The notes beneath the pieces are model-generated. The model worked only from the letters and a program-made list of their open reading frames with translations, did not search any database and was not told where the DNA came from. Of a DNA stretch of 64,000 nt, positions 1-13,300 are shown in pieces. The position numbers and the translations under genes were made by a program. Positions within the stretch are counted from its first letter, which is position 1. The number at the start of each line of letters is the position of its first letter. Origin of the DNA: an uncultured Flavobacteriaceae bacterium (lineage in GTDB: Bacteria; Bacteroidota; Bacteroidia; Flavobacteriales; Flavobacteriaceae); the NCBI GenBank assembly GCA_947500445.1, contig CANMSB010000014.1, forward strand, positions 47,569 through 111,568, given 5' to 3'.

Positions 1-44
1 CCTTTGGAAAAAGAGAGTATATTTGCCCACCTAAAAATAATGCC

Positions 45-128
45 GCGCACGTGGCGGAATTGGTAGACGCGCTAGCTTGAGGGGCTAGTGGCCATTAGGC
101 CGTGGAAGTTCGAGTCTTCTCGTGCGCA
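45..128 (+). tRNA. tRNA-Leu (anticodon GAG)
   Basis: The acceptor stem GCGCACG (45-51) pairs with CGTGCGC (121-127) and A128 is the discriminator base. The anticodon stem CTAGC/GCTAG (72-76 with 84-88) closes a seven-base loop with anticodon GAG at 79-81, which reads leucine CUC/CUU codons. The long variable arm is that of a class II tRNA. The 3' CCA is not encoded; CT follows A128-C129 only in part, so CCA is added after transcription. A hairpin terminator follows directly. Confidence 0.95.
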
Positions 129-133
129 CTTTG

Positions 134-162
134 AAAAAATCGTCCACATGGGCGATTTTTTT
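134..162 (+). terminator. Rho-independent terminator after tRNA-Leu
   Basis: The arm AAAAAATCGTCC pairs with GGGCGATTTTTT around an ACAT loop and ends in a T run. It lies six bases after the tRNA. Confidence 0.8.
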
Positions 163-318
163 GTTTAACATTCTACCCATCCGCTTTTTTTGACCATTGT
201 TTGCTTTTTTCTCAACAAAAAGGCTATTCCACTGTCATTTTGGGGCTTACATCTGGTAATTCAACTAAAATTTTAAAAAAATTAACGTTCCATACCTTAA
301 ACTACCTATACTTTATTG

Positions 319-326
319 TAAATTTG
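319..326 (+). promoter_or_regulatory. -7 box TAAATTTG upstream of the MerR/crt operon
   Basis: This is an exact match to the Bacteroidota -7 consensus TAnnTTTG, 22 bases before the ATG at 348. No clear -33 TTG is seen at the usual spacing, which would fit a promoter under regulator control. Confidence 0.4.
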
Positions 327-347
327 TTCAACAAATTGCCGAAAAAG

Positions 348-1250
348 ATGAACAACGTTAAAAAATTCTTTAGCATAAGGGATTTAGAAAATCTATCAGG
401 TATAAAGGCGCATACCATTAGAATTTGGGAAAAGCGCTATAGTCTGTTGTCTCCGGAACGTACGGAAACCAACATACGGACCTATAGTTTGGCAAGTCTG
501 CAAAAATTGTTGAACGTAACGATGCTCTACAACAACGGGTATAAAATTTCAAAGATCGCGAAGATTCCGGAACGGAACATTCCGTTGATGGTAAAAGAAA
601 TTGTTGCTAAAAATAGCGTTAAGAACCACGCCATCAATGCCTTCAAACTGGCCATGATCAATTTTGACCAGACCCTCTTTATCAATACCTATAACGGGCT
701 TTTGGCGGAACGGTCCTTTCGTGAAATTTTCAGCGAAGTATTTATTCCCCTGTTGAATGAATTGGGATTGTTATGGCAAACGGATACGATCAGTCCGGCC
801 CATGAGCATTTTGTAACGGGGCTGATCAAGCAAAAAATCCAGACCAATACCGAAAAACTCCAGCATTTGGAACCGACCAAGTCGGATAAGGTGTTCGTAT
901 TGTTTTTGCCCGAGAACGAAATACACGAAATCGGACTGTTGTACCTGAACTACGAAATTGTCCTAAGGGGATATAAATCCATTTATTTGGGACAGACCAT
1001 TCCTTTGGAAAACCTAAAGGACGTTATGAAGTATTACGACAACCTTTATTTCCTTTCGTATTTCACCGTAGTGCCGACCAAAGATAAGATCAATGCCTAC
1101 ATGGCCGATTTTGACCAGATTGTAAAAGAAAACAATACGACATCAAAACTTTGGGTATTGGGTAGACAAAATCAATATTTGGACCGTAACATTTTACCGG
1201 AATGTGTAAAAACATTTACTTCAATTGAACAAGTTATAGAGCAACTATAA
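348..1250 (+). CDS. CarH-like MerR-family regulator with B12-binding domain
   Basis: This 300-residue regulator heads the carotenoid operon. Residues 1-70 form a MerR-type winged helix (IRDLENLSGIKAHTIRIWEKRY). The C-terminal half resembles the cobalamin-binding light sensor of CarH/LitR. It has the cap motif W-x9-E-H (W143, E153, H154) and the lower-ligand motif E-x-H-x-x-G (H193). In CarH, adenosylcobalamin holds a DNA-binding tetramer in the dark and light breaks it apart, releasing carotenoid genes. The open frame extends upstream to 201, but those 49 residues do not look like protein and ATG 348 begins the HTH domain, so I chose 348. crtI follows after 22 bp. The light-sensing role is inferred from motifs and position. 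Confidence 0.85.
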   Translation: MNNVKKFFSIRDLENLSGIKAHTIRIWEKRYSLLSPERTETNIRTYSLASLQKLLNVTMLYNNGYKISKIAKIPERNIPLMVKEIVAKNSVKNHAINAFKLAMINFDQTLFINTYNGLLAERSFREIFSEVFIPLLNELGLLWQTDTISPAHEHFVTGLIKQKIQTNTEKLQHLEPTKSDKVFVLFLPENEIHEIGLLYLNYEIVLRGYKSIYLGQTIPLENLKDVMKYYDNLYFLSYFTVVPTKDKINAYMADFDQIVKENNTTSKLWVLGRQNQYLDRNILPECVKTFTSIEQVIEQL

Positions 1251-1272
1251 ACCCAAATCGCTACCAAAAACA

Positions 1273-2730
1273 ATGTCAAAAAAAATCGCCATCATAGGTT
1301 CAGGATTTTCTTCGCTTTCCGCTTCATGCTATTTGGCAAAAGCCGGTTATGAGGTAACTATTTATGAAAAAAATACCACTCTTGGTGGTCGGTGCAGGCA
1401 ATTTGTGAAAGAGGGGTTCACTTTTGATATTGGCCCCAGCTGGTATTGGATGCCCGATATTTTTGACAAGTTTTTTAACGATTTTGGAAAAAAAAGAAGT
1501 GATTATTATGCGCTGGACAAACTGAGCCCGGCCTACAAAATATTTTTCGCGGACGACGTCATCACCATCGGTGACTGTATGGATAAAATATGCGAAGAGT
1601 TCGAACGTATAGAGGTTGGAAGTGCACAACACCTGAGAAAATTTATCGGACAGGCACAGGAGAATTATGATATTGCCATCAACAAGGTGGTGTTACGCCC
1701 CGGAATATCCCCTTTTGAATTGGTCACGCCGGAGACGGTTACCCGAGTGGATCAGTTTTTTAAAACGATAAGCGGACAAGTACGGAAGAAGTTTAAAAAT
1801 CCCAAACTGGTTTCCACTCTTGAATTTCCGGTATTGTTTTTAGGGGCCAAACCGAGCAATACCCCATCCTTTTATAGTTTTATGAACTATGCGGATTTCG
1901 GATTGGGTACCTGGCATCCCAAAGGGGGCATGTATGAAATCATAAAGGCCATGCAATCCTTGGCCGAAGAGCTTGGTGTAACCATCAAGACCCAGACCCC
2001 GGTATCCAAAATAAACGTAGAGAGCGGTGCGGTAAAGGGTATTGTTGCCAACGGTGAGACCACAGTGGCCGACTACGTGCTGAGCGGTGCCGATTACCAT
2101 CACTCTGAAACCTTACTGGACCAACAGTACAGACAGTACACGGAAGCCTATTGGGACGCAAAAACCTTCGCCCCTTCTTCTCTATTGTTTTACGTAGGTT
2201 TTGATCGAAAATTGGAACAGATCGAACATCACAACCTGTTTTTCGATACGAATTTTGAACAACATGCCGAGGAAATCTATGATGACCCTAAATGGCCCAC
2301 AGATCCATTGTTCTACGTCAATTTCCCATCCGTAACCGATGCTTCCATGGCGCCGGACGGCTGCGAGACCGGTTTTTTCTTGGTGCCCATCGCTCCGGAC
2401 CTCGAAGATACCCCGGAATTACGGAACCAATATTTTGATATCATCATTGAAAGATTTGAACAACGAACCGGCCAAAAGGTAAGAAATAACGTTATCTTTA
2501 AAGAGTCCTTTTGCGTTAACGATTTCGTTGAGGAATATAATTCTTACAAGGGAAATGCCTATGGCATGGCCAATACCTTGATGCAAACTGCATTCTTAAG
2601 ACCAAAACTAAAAAGTAAAAAAGTACGGAACCTATTTTTTACCGGGCAACTTACGGTGCCGGGTCCCGGGGTGCCTCCCTCGTTGATTTCAGGTAAGCTC
2701 GTTTCCGAATTGATCGCAACTAATCCTTGA
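1273..2730 (+). CDS. crtI: Phytoene desaturase
   Basis: A 485-residue FAD-dependent CrtI-type desaturase that introduces double bonds into phytoene to give lycopene. The N-terminus carries the dinucleotide-binding pattern IIGSGFSSLSAS followed by the acidic YEK that binds ribose. The C-terminus has the CrtI signature FTGQLTVPGPGVPPSL, which also contacts FAD. Length is normal for the family. The next gene, crtB, starts three bases after the stop, so the two are probably translationally coupled. The second CrtI homologue in this operon (4026) differs and probably acts later in the pathway. Confidence 0.93.
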   Translation: MSKKIAIIGSGFSSLSASCYLAKAGYEVTIYEKNTTLGGRCRQFVKEGFTFDIGPSWYWMPDIFDKFFNDFGKKRSDYYALDKLSPAYKIFFADDVITIGDCMDKICEEFERIEVGSAQHLRKFIGQAQENYDIAINKVVLRPGISPFELVTPETVTRVDQFFKTISGQVRKKFKNPKLVSTLEFPVLFLGAKPSNTPSFYSFMNYADFGLGTWHPKGGMYEIIKAMQSLAEELGVTIKTQTPVSKINVESGAVKGIVANGETTVADYVLSGADYHHSETLLDQQYRQYTEAYWDAKTFAPSSLLFYVGFDRKLEQIEHHNLFFDTNFEQHAEEIYDDPKWPTDPLFYVNFPSVTDASMAPDGCETGFFLVPIAPDLEDTPELRNQYFDIIIERFEQRTGQKVRNNVIFKESFCVNDFVEEYNSYKGNAYGMANTLMQTAFLRPKLKSKKVRNLFFTGQLTVPGPGVPPSLISGKLVSELIATNP

Positions 2731-2733
2731 CCC

Positions 2734-3573
2734 ATGAAAACTATCTTTGACAACGTTTCCTACCAGTGCAGCAAAGTCGTTACAGAGTCCTACAGTACTT
2801 CTTTTGCCCTTGCGACAAAAATGTTAGGCCCCTCGATCCGCAGTGATATCTATAATATTTACGGATTTGTGCGTTTTGCCGACGAAATAGTGGATACGTT
2901 CCATGATTACGATAAGGAAGTATTGTTCGAACGCTTTGAACAAGCTTTGGAAGATGCGCTTACCGATCGCATCAGTATGAACCCCATTTTGAATTCTTTT
3001 CAGCATACCTTCCATGCCTATGATATTCCAAGGCATTTGGTGGATTCCTTTATGAAGAGTATGAAAATGGACCTGCACAAATCGGTATACCGTACCGATG
3101 CGGAATACAAGGAATACATTTATGGTTCTGCAGACGTGGTCGGGCTCATGTGCCTAAAAGTGTTCGTTAAAGGTAACGACGAACGTTACGAAACGTTGAA
3201 AACGTCCGCAATGTCGTTAGGTTCGGCCTTTCAAAAGGTAAACTTTCTACGGGACCTAAAAGCGGATTTCGAAGGCTTGAACCGCACTTACTTCCCAAAC
3301 ACCAACCTGATGGAGCTCGATGAAGCTTCCAAAAGACAGATCGTAAACGAAATCAGGGAAGATTTTGCAAAAGGCTATGAAGGAATAGAACAGTTGCCCG
3401 CCGAAGCAAAGTTCGGGGTATACACCGCCTATAAATATTACAGTAAGCTTCTTCAAAAATTACAGAATACCCCGCCCCTAGAAATAAAAAATGCTAGGAT
3501 ACGGGTACCGAATTACCAAAAATTCGGACTTTTGGCAACATCATATGTAAATTATAAACTGAATTTGGTTTAA
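2734..3573 (+). CDS. crtB: Phytoene synthase
   Basis: A 279-residue head-to-head prenyl synthase that condenses two geranylgeranyl diphosphates to phytoene, the first committed carotenoid step. Both Mg-diphosphate binding motifs are present: DEIVD (residues 50-54) and DLKAD (174-178) in FLRDLKADFEG, followed by RTYFP. Length is typical. It sits between crtI and crtZ, and its TAA stop abuts the crtZ ATG with no gap. A geranylgeranyl diphosphate synthase is not in the window. Confidence 0.94.
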   Translation: MKTIFDNVSYQCSKVVTESYSTSFALATKMLGPSIRSDIYNIYGFVRFADEIVDTFHDYDKEVLFERFEQALEDALTDRISMNPILNSFQHTFHAYDIPRHLVDSFMKSMKMDLHKSVYRTDAEYKEYIYGSADVVGLMCLKVFVKGNDERYETLKTSAMSLGSAFQKVNFLRDLKADFEGLNRTYFPNTNLMELDEASKRQIVNEIREDFAKGYEGIEQLPAEAKFGVYTAYKYYSKLLQKLQNTPPLEIKNARIRVPNYQKFGLLATSYVNYKLNLV

Positions 3574-6133
<2,560 letters not shown>

Positions 6134-6139
<6 letters not shown>

Positions 6140-6838
6140 CCACTCTTCCAGCGGAGCCGTTCCTTCCCAAGTGCCTTCCGAGCGATAGGGTTGAAACCGC
6201 GAGAACAGTTCTTCGCGGTACCAATCGAGTTCACGTGTTTTTTTGATGGCCTCTTGATGGCCCTTACTACCGTAGGCGAAATCCATAAGCGCTTTTTTAT
6301 TGGCCCATACGCTGAAGGTGGCCATTTGCATAAACGGGGCCTCGCCAATGCCCTTGGTAAAGAGCAGTCCTTTGTTCCCTTGTAGCGGTCGTTGCGATGC
6401 GGGTACGTGTTTCCAAAAACGCAGCAGTAACTTGGGTTTGATCGTAGCCCTGGTAATGACGGCGATCAGCGGATTTTCTTTCTGTAGTTCCCCAGACGGA
6501 ACAAAAGGGTTCCCGCCGTTCCATTCCCCTTTGGCCTGTATGTTTTTCATGTAGACCGTCCAGTGTTCGGCACTATTTTTTTCGTAGCGCCGCATGAGTT
6601 TGGAAGCGCTGAAAAAGTTGGTGGCGCTTTCCTCCGAATCCCATAGCTGTAATAATCCGTACACCGACCAGTCCGGAAAGGGATTAAATTCTGCCTTACC
6701 GCTTCCCATAAGTTTGTACAACTGTAATCCTTTGGTGCGGGACAAAGGGGCATGTGCGAACTGCATCATCCAAAACGCCCATAATTTCGATTTGAAAGAT
6801 GGGTACTTAAAGAAAGTTAAGGTCGTCACTTGCGCCAT
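6134..6838 (-). CDS. crtA: CrtA-like (spheroidene monooxygenase family) oxygenase
   Basis: A 234-residue soluble protein resembling spheroidene monooxygenase CrtA, a haem-dependent oxygenase that makes keto groups on carotenoids. It starts MAQVTTLTFFKYPS and has the ferredoxin-like stretch FNPFPDWSVYGLLQLWDSEESA, then AVITRATIKPKLLLRFWKHVP and FSVWANKKALMDFAYG. It is transcribed against the crt operon and its end overlaps cruF. I assign it by overall resemblance and genomic context; the true substrate is unknown and it may act on another lipid or carotenoid. Confidence 0.7.
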
Positions 6839-7010
6839 TATCTTGATTTTGTTTTGCGATTACCATGGTCCGTCACCAAAATAACATCGATGCTTCATAC
6901 GAAAACCGCGATAGGGACATTCTTAAAAAACGGAATTGCGTTGTTGAGTAGCGTAATCGAGATGGCCTTTTCAACACTAGCGCATACCGCTGTCAAAAAC
7001 CAAATCCATA

Positions 7011-7565
7011 CTACTTTGCCAGCAGCCCATCCAACAGGTCCCTGACCTTGGTATTGTCCCAATCCGCAATATCATCGGCGCGCACCACAATATGTCCCTC
7101 CTTATCTATGATGTAGGACGATGGCACCGGTTCCGTGGCGACGGGGGCGGCATCCCCAATAATCAAATAGGTGACGGGAAAAGTAAACTTCTTTTCGGCC
7201 ATAAACGCCTCTACCGGAGGGCGCTCTTCATTGGTAATCAAATAAAAATCTACCTGGTCGCCATAGTCGTCGTACAGGGTCTGTATCTCTTCCAGCTCCG
7301 CCGCACATGGAAGGCGCCATGAAGCCCAAAAATTGATAAAAACGACCTTTCCCTTCGAGCGTTCAAAACTAAAAAAATCCCAATTGGCGTCCTTCAACCT
7401 CCAGTCGTAATTGGGGATCTTTTTCTGGTCCGCAGACGCTTCGATATCCGGACGAAACGAAAAAAGGGAGTTCAGCCATACTTTACTATGGTACCCAAGA
7501 GGCGTCAAAAAAAGGGCCAAAACGATTCCAATGACCAACAGGGTAAGTATAGTGCTCTTTTTCAT
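7011..7565 (-). CDS. TlpA/ResA-like thioredoxin-fold protein with RxxC active site
   Basis: A 184-residue protein with an N-terminal membrane anchor (residues 5-24) and a periplasmic thioredoxin fold. The usual active site W-C-x-x-C is here W83-R-L-P-C87, so the attacking first cysteine is arginine. The remaining core (VVFINFWASWRLPC, then the cis-proline strand EPVPSSYIIDKEG) is intact. Loss of the N-terminal cysteine abolishes normal dithiol reduction; the single cysteine could still form mixed disulfides. It follows aconitase on the same strand but is separated by a strong hairpin. Confidence 0.8.
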   Translation of the reverse strand: MKKSTILTLLVIGIVLALFLTPLGYHSKVWLNSLFSFRPDIEASADQKKIPNYDWRLKDANWDFFSFERSKGKVVFINFWASWRLPCAAELEEIQTLYDDYGDQVDFYLITNEERPPVEAFMAEKKFTFPVTYLIIGDAAPVATEPVPSSYIIDKEGHIVVRADDIADWDNTKVRDLLDGLLAK

Positions 7566-7579
7566 GTGATGTATTAACT

Positions 7580-7610
7580 AAAAACTCCTATGGCAACATA
7601 GGAGTTTTTA
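7580..7610 (-). terminator. Terminator downstream of aconitase
   Basis: A perfect 13-bp inverted repeat (7580-7592 with 7597-7609) encloses a GCAA loop and has T runs on both sides. It lies 22 bases beyond the aconitase stop in its reading direction. Confidence 0.85.
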
Positions 7611-7631
7611 CAACAGCGTTATCCGTTATCG

Positions 7632-9905
7632 TTATGCGGCATTTTCCCTTTTGATAACATTAAGGGCGGAACCTTCCCTAAACCAACCGATCTGGGCCTC
7701 GTTATAGGTATGGTTCGCTATAATGGTATCCTTACTGCCATCGGCATGCACCACTTCTAACGTTAAAGGGGTATCGGGCGCAAGGTCCGCGATATCCGTT
7801 AAATTAAAGGTATCGTCCTCTTGGATCAAGTCGTAGTCCGCCTCGTTCGCAAAGGTAAGACCGAGCATCCCCTGTTTTTTCAAATTCGTTTCATGTATTC
7901 TGGCAAAAGACTTTACCAACACTACGGCTACTCCCAAATGACGGGGCTGCATGGCAGCATGTTCCCGAGAGGAACCTTCTCCGTAATTATGGTCACCGAT
8001 TACCACGGATTTGATGCCGGCCGCCTTATAGGCCCTTTGGGTATCAGGTACACCACCGTATTCCCCGGTGAGCTGATTTTTAACGAAATTCGTCTTTTTG
8101 TTGAAGGCGTTTACCGCTCCAATCAAAGTGTTGTTGGCAATATTATCCAAATGTCCACGGAACCGCAACCATGGCCCGGCCATGGAAATATGATCGGTCG
8201 TACATTTACCAAAGGCCTTGATCAACAATTTCATTCCCTGTAATTGGTCGTTGGCCATTGGCACGAAAGGTTCTAACAACTGTAGGCGTTCCGAATCATC
8301 GGCTACTTTTACCTGTACTCCGGAACCATCTTCGTCCGGGGCCAAAAAGCCGGCGTCTTCCACTTCAAAACCTTTTGGCGGCAACTCCCACCCGGTAGGC
8401 TCTTCAAATTTTACTTCCTGCCCGTTATCATTGATCAGGGTATCGGTTATCGGGTTAAAATCCAATCGACCTGAAAATGCTATCGCCGCGGTGAGTTCCG
8501 GTGATGCTACGAAAGCATGGGTATTCGGATTCCCATCGGCACGTTTGGCAAAGTTTCTATTAAAGGAATGTACGATACTATTTTTAGGTGCGTTCTTGGG
8601 ATCGTTATACCGTGCCCATTGGCCAATACAAGGTCCGCAGGCATTGGTGAAAATTTTGGCGCCCAATTTTTCGAAAGTATCCAAAATGCCGTCACGCTCT
8701 GCGGTAAAGCGAACCTGTTCGGAACCAGGATTGATTCCCAGCTCGGCCTTCATCTTCAACCCTTTTTCCAACGCTTGTTCCGCTATTGAAGCGGCCCGGC
8801 TCAAATCCTCGTAGGAGGAATTGGTACAGGAACCGATAAGGCTCCATTCTACCTGCAAGGGCCAATCATTGGCATTCGCTTTTTCGGTCATGGCATCTCC
8901 TACACTCGTGGAGAGGTCCGGCGTAAAAGGGCCGTTCAACAAAGGGCCTAATTTGGAAAGGTCGATATCGATGACCTGATCAAAATAGGCTTCAGGATTT
9001 TCATATACTTCGGTATCGGCGGTCAAATGTTCCCGCACCGCATTGGCGGCGTCCGCCACATCGGAACGGTCCGTTGCCCTCAAATAACGCTCCATAGCGT
9101 CATCATACCCAAAGGTAGACGTTGTGGCACCGATCTCTGCGCCCATGTTACATATGGTTCCCTTACCTGTACAGGAAAGCGACAGGGCACCGGGCCCAAA
9201 ATATTCTACAATGGCACCGGTTCCGCCTTTGACGGTAAGGATTTCCGCTACCTTTAAAATAACATCCTTAGGAGCGGTCCACCCGGAAATTTCTCCGGTC
9301 AATCGCACTCCGATAAGTTTGGGGAATTTCAGTTCCCAGGCCATTCCAGCCATCACATCCACGGCATCGGCACCTCCGACACCGATCGCCACCATTCCCA
9401 AACCTCCGGCATTTACCGTATGGGAATCGGTTCCGATCATCATCCCTCCTGGAAAGGCATAGTTTTCCAATACGACCTGATGTATGATTCCCGCTCCGGG
9501 TTTCCAAAACCCGATACCGTATTTATTGGATACGGACTCTAAAAAGTCAAAAACCTCGGCACTGGTGGCATTGGCCATCTTCAAGTCGGTGGCCGCACCG
9601 TTCTTGGCCTGTATCAAGTGATCACAATGTACCGTGGTGGGAACCGCTACTTTTGGCTTTCCCGCTTGCATAAACTGTAACAAGGCCATCTGGGCGGTCG
9701 CATCCTGACATGCGATACGGTCGGGAGCAAAGTCGACATAGTCCTTGCCCCGTTCAAAAGCCTTATTGGGGCTCCCATCCCATAAGTGGGAATATAAAAT
9801 CTTTTCGGACAGGGTCAGCGGCCGGCCAACAATACTTCTTGCCTTGTCAACGCTTTCCGCCATTTTGGAGTATACTCCTTTGATCATATCGATATCAAAT
9901 GCCAT
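7632..9905 (-). CDS. acn: Aconitate hydratase, mitochondrial type
   Basis: A 757-residue aconitase that interconverts citrate and isocitrate in the TCA cycle. The three cysteines that hold the 4Fe-4S cluster are C360 ([11 protein letters not shown]) and C423/C426 ([10 protein letters not shown]). The N-terminal [12 protein letters not shown] and [10 protein letters not shown] and the C-terminal swivel domain with [15 protein letters not shown] are all present. The sequence is of the eukaryotic-mitochondrial class rather than bacterial AcnB. It is monocistronic, with its own -7 box upstream and a terminator downstream. Confidence 0.95.
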   Translation of the reverse strand: MAFDIDMIKGVYSKMAESVDKARSIVGRPLTLSEKILYSHLWDGSPNKAFERGKDYVDFAPDRIACQDATAQMALLQFMQAGKPKVAVPTTVHCDHLIQAKNGAATDLKMANATSAEVFDFLESVSNKYGIGFWKPGAGIIHQVVLENYAFPGGMMIGTDSHTVNAGGLGMVAIGVGGADAVDVMAGMAWELKFPKLIGVRLTGEISGWTAPKDVILKVAEILTVKGGTGAIVEYFGPGALSLSCTGKGTICNMGAEIGATTSTFGYDDAMERYLRATDRSDVADAANAVREHLTADTEVYENPEAYFDQVIDIDLSKLGPLLNGPFTPDLSTSVGDAMTEKANANDWPLQVEWSLIGSCTNSSYEDLSRAASIAEQALEKGLKMKAELGINPGSEQVRFTAERDGILDTFEKLGAKIFTNACGPCIGQWARYNDPKNAPKNSIVHSFNRNFAKRADGNPNTHAFVASPELTAAIAFSGRLDFNPITDTLINDNGQEVKFEEPTGWELPPKGFEVEDAGFLAPDEDGSGVQVKVADDSERLQLLEPFVPMANDQLQGMKLLIKAFGKCTTDHISMAGPWLRFRGHLDNIANNTLIGAVNAFNKKTNFVKNQLTGEYGGVPDTQRAYKAAGIKSVVIGDHNYGEGSSREHAAMQPRHLGVAVVLVKSFARIHETNLKKQGMLGLTFANEADYDLIQEDDTFNLTDIADLAPDTPLTLEVVHADGSKDTIIANHTYNEAQIGWFREGSALNVIKRENAA

Positions 9906-9937
9906 TCTTGAAGTGGTTTATAGGTTATGCAATTTTA

Positions 9938-9945
9938 CAAAGTTA
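9938..9945 (-). promoter_or_regulatory. -7 box TAACTTTG for aconitase
   Basis: On the minus strand this is an exact TAnnTTTG match, 33 bases before the aconitase ATG. I see no convincing -33 TTG. The rest of the 466-bp gap (9906-10371) is AT-rich and shows no gene. Confidence 0.45.
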
Positions 9946-10327
9946 AGAAATTCTTTACCCCATTTGAAATTTTTTGAACAGGATACCGAAGTTAAGGACC
10001 ATAGCTTCCGACGATGTGGAAGGACCTTCCTATTATCCCTAAAACAAAATACTCCTAACACCCTACCCTTCTGATGCCCGTAAAAACCCATTTTCCATGA
10101 ACGGTAAAAATTATCGATTAACACAATTAAGGTAAAAATGAACATATTTTTTATGACCATGCCGATTCCTTTTCGTTTTTAAAACAACTACAATCAACCT
10201 CCTTCATTGAAGCACAATTGTTTAGGCAATTTGAAACATGCTTTGAACAAAATTCTATTTAGATGTTAAATAAGCATATCCGGCCCGTTTTTTTTTCCAA
10301 ATACCAAAAAAGTAGGGATAAAAATTA

Positions 10328-10335
10328 TATATTTC
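10328..10335 (+). promoter_or_regulatory. Possible -7 box TATATTTC for the giant secreted protein
   Basis: A seven-of-eight match to TAnnTTTG located 37 bases before the ATG at 10372. No -33 element is evident. Confidence 0.3.
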
Positions 10336-10371
10336 GCCGATTTAAACGTTTAACCTAATTAAAAATCAGTT

Positions 10372-13300
10372 ATGAAGCACCTTTACCAACTTGGTGGCAA
10401 GAACAGTTTTTTCTTGTTTGCGAAGTACTTTTTTCTAACACTTTGTCTTTTTTTCCTGATAGGATTGAAAGCACAAACGGCCAATTATGATGCGGCTACA
10501 GACTGGGATCCGTTTCCGGTAGACAATTTCAGCATCACCGAAGAGGCCGATGCTGACGCCGTTGACGGTTCAGCTATTAAAGTAAGTACATTGATCTCTA
10601 CCGAAAACTGGTGGGAAGGATTGGTACAGACCTTTCAAAACAGCACGCCCGCTATTGTAAGTGGGAACGAATACACCGTAACCTTCCGGCACAAGGCGGA
10701 TACCGACAGACAGGTTTGGGCCGTTATCGCAACAAGACCAACAGATACCTACGGTTCGGACGACATCAGATATTTTGAAGGATTTTTTGACCTCTCTACG
10801 GAATATCAGGAGTTCTCCTATACCTTCACCGCCACCGATGCCGATTCCGGTTCAGTACATGTACAATTGTACGCCGGTGGAAATGACACCGCTTTCTATG
10901 TTGATAATTTCGACATTACCGTTGTAGAGGGAACCACTCCTCCTGCAGATGAAGCGTATAACACAGTTGCCGATTGGGATGCTTTCCCCACGGATAACTT
11001 TGAAATTACCGAAGATGCGGATGCAGATGCATTGAACGGTTCCGCGATCAAAGTAAGTACTTTGGTCAGTACGCAAAACTGGTGGGAAGGACTCGTGCAG
11101 ACCTTTCAGAACAACACCCCTGCCATTGTAAGCGGGAACGAATATACCGTAACCTTTCGCCATAAGGCGGAAACCGCAAGACAGCTTTGGGTAATTGTTG
11201 CCGCAAGGCCGACCGATACCTATGGTTCCGACGACAACAAATATTTCGATGGGTTCGTAGACCTAGCTACGGGATATCAGGAATACTCCTATACCTTTAC
11301 GGCGGCGGATACCGATTCAGGATCGGTACACGTACAATTGTACGCCGGTGGTGACGATACCGCTTTCTCTATCGACGATTTTGATATTACCGTAGTCGAG
11401 GGCACTGCCCCTCCGACCGATGAAGCATATAATACCGTTGCCGATTGGGATGCTTTCCCCACCGATAACTTTGCCATTACCGAAGAGGCCGATGCAGATG
11501 CGGTAAACGGTTCCGCCATAAAGGTGAGTACGTTGGTAAGTACAGAAAACTGGTATGATGGTTTGGTTCAGACCTTTCAGAACAATACCCCTGCCATCGT
11601 TAGTGGAAACGAATACACGGTAACGTTCAGCCACAAGGCCGATGCCGACAGACAGGTTTGGGTAGTCGTTGCCGCAAGGCCGACGGACACTTATGGTTCG
11701 GACGACAATAAATATTTTGACGGGTTCATCGATCTTTCGACAGCGTATCAGGAGTTCTCCTATACGTTCACCGCTACCGATGCCGATTCCGGTTCGGTAC
11801 ATGTACAACTCTATGGAGGGGGCGACGATACCGCTTTTTATGTAGATGATTTCGATATTACCGTTGTAGAGGGAACTACTCCTCCAGCCAACGACGAAGC
11901 CTATGATACCGTTGCCGATTGGGATGCTTTCCCCACCGATAACTTCGAAATTACCGAGGAAGCGGATGCAGATGCCCTTAACGGTTCTGCCATTAAAGTA
12001 ACGACCTTGGTCAGTACCGAAAACTGGTATGATGGCCTAGTACAAACCTTTCAGAACAATACTCCGGCCGTTATTAACGGTAACGAATATACGGTACGTT
12101 TCCGTCACCGTGCAGAGGCCGATCGCCAGATTTGGGTAACCATCTCGGGAAGACCGACGGACACCTATGGTTCCGATGATAATTCCTACTTCAGCGAGTT
12201 TATCAACGTTGGTACGGGCTACCAAGAGTATAGTTTCACTTTCACTTCCACCGATATCGTTGACGGTACGGTACACGTACAGTTGTTTGGTGGCGGTGAT
12301 GACACGGCTTTCTATATAGACGATTTCAACATTACAACGGGTAGCGACAATCCACCATTATCCGGTGATGAACCTTGGGAAGTTGTTGAACGATGGAACA
12401 CCTATCCAACGGCGACCCTTATTCATGAAATCGTTGCGGACGACAATGCCGTAAACCAAGAGGCCTTTAGAATTTCTGTTGACCCAAGCACTACTTTGGC
12501 CGATTCAGAATGGTACGATGCCGGGTTCCAGGTACTTCAAGACGAAGGTGTCGTGGAAGAAGAAGGAAAGCGTTATCAGGTTTCTTTCCGTTACCGTGCC
12601 GAATCGGACCGACAGGTATGGTTTGGATTGCGATCAAGACCATACAATACCTTTGGTACGGACGATACCGATTACTTTGGTAACTTCTTGAACGCGACCA
12701 CAAACTATCAAGAGTTTATCCGTACCATAACGGTAGCCTCTCCGGATTCCATACCTTCTACCATATATACCTCTTTTTTCATGGGAGGAAGTGATGTTCC
12801 ACTTTTTATAGATAACATTCAGATCGTGGAAGCCGAAGCACTGAGAACGGTACCGACCACCCTATATGTGAATCCTATCGGAAGTGATACCAATTCTGGT
12901 ACAGCAAATACTGCCGAAGGTGCATTTAAAACCATAGGACAGGCCCTCTCGTCATTGATTCCGGGAGATACCTTGTTAATTGCGGACGGTCTTTATCAAG
13001 AAAATTCGCTTGCCTTGGAGAACATTAAAGGAACTCCAGAGCTTGTTACTACCGTAAAGTCCATCAACAAATGGGGCGCTAAAATAGAAGGGACCTCACA
13101 ATACGATGAACTTTTGGCCATTGTCGACAGTGATTACATCGTTATCGATGGTCTAGAGGTATTCAACAACAACAATGTAGAGCTGGAAGATTGGAACGCA
13201 GGTATCGAAGCTACAGGATCGAACCATGTTACCGTAAGAAACGTATATGCCCACGATTGCGGATGTAACGGGGTAAGTGGTCGTGAAGGAGATTATTTTA

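Noticed and set aside
10483..12339. Possible assembly artefact from collapsed or duplicated repeats
   Set aside because: The four modules differ at many codons, keep one frame and lead into a diverged fifth module, so they look real; exact copy number still needs long reads.
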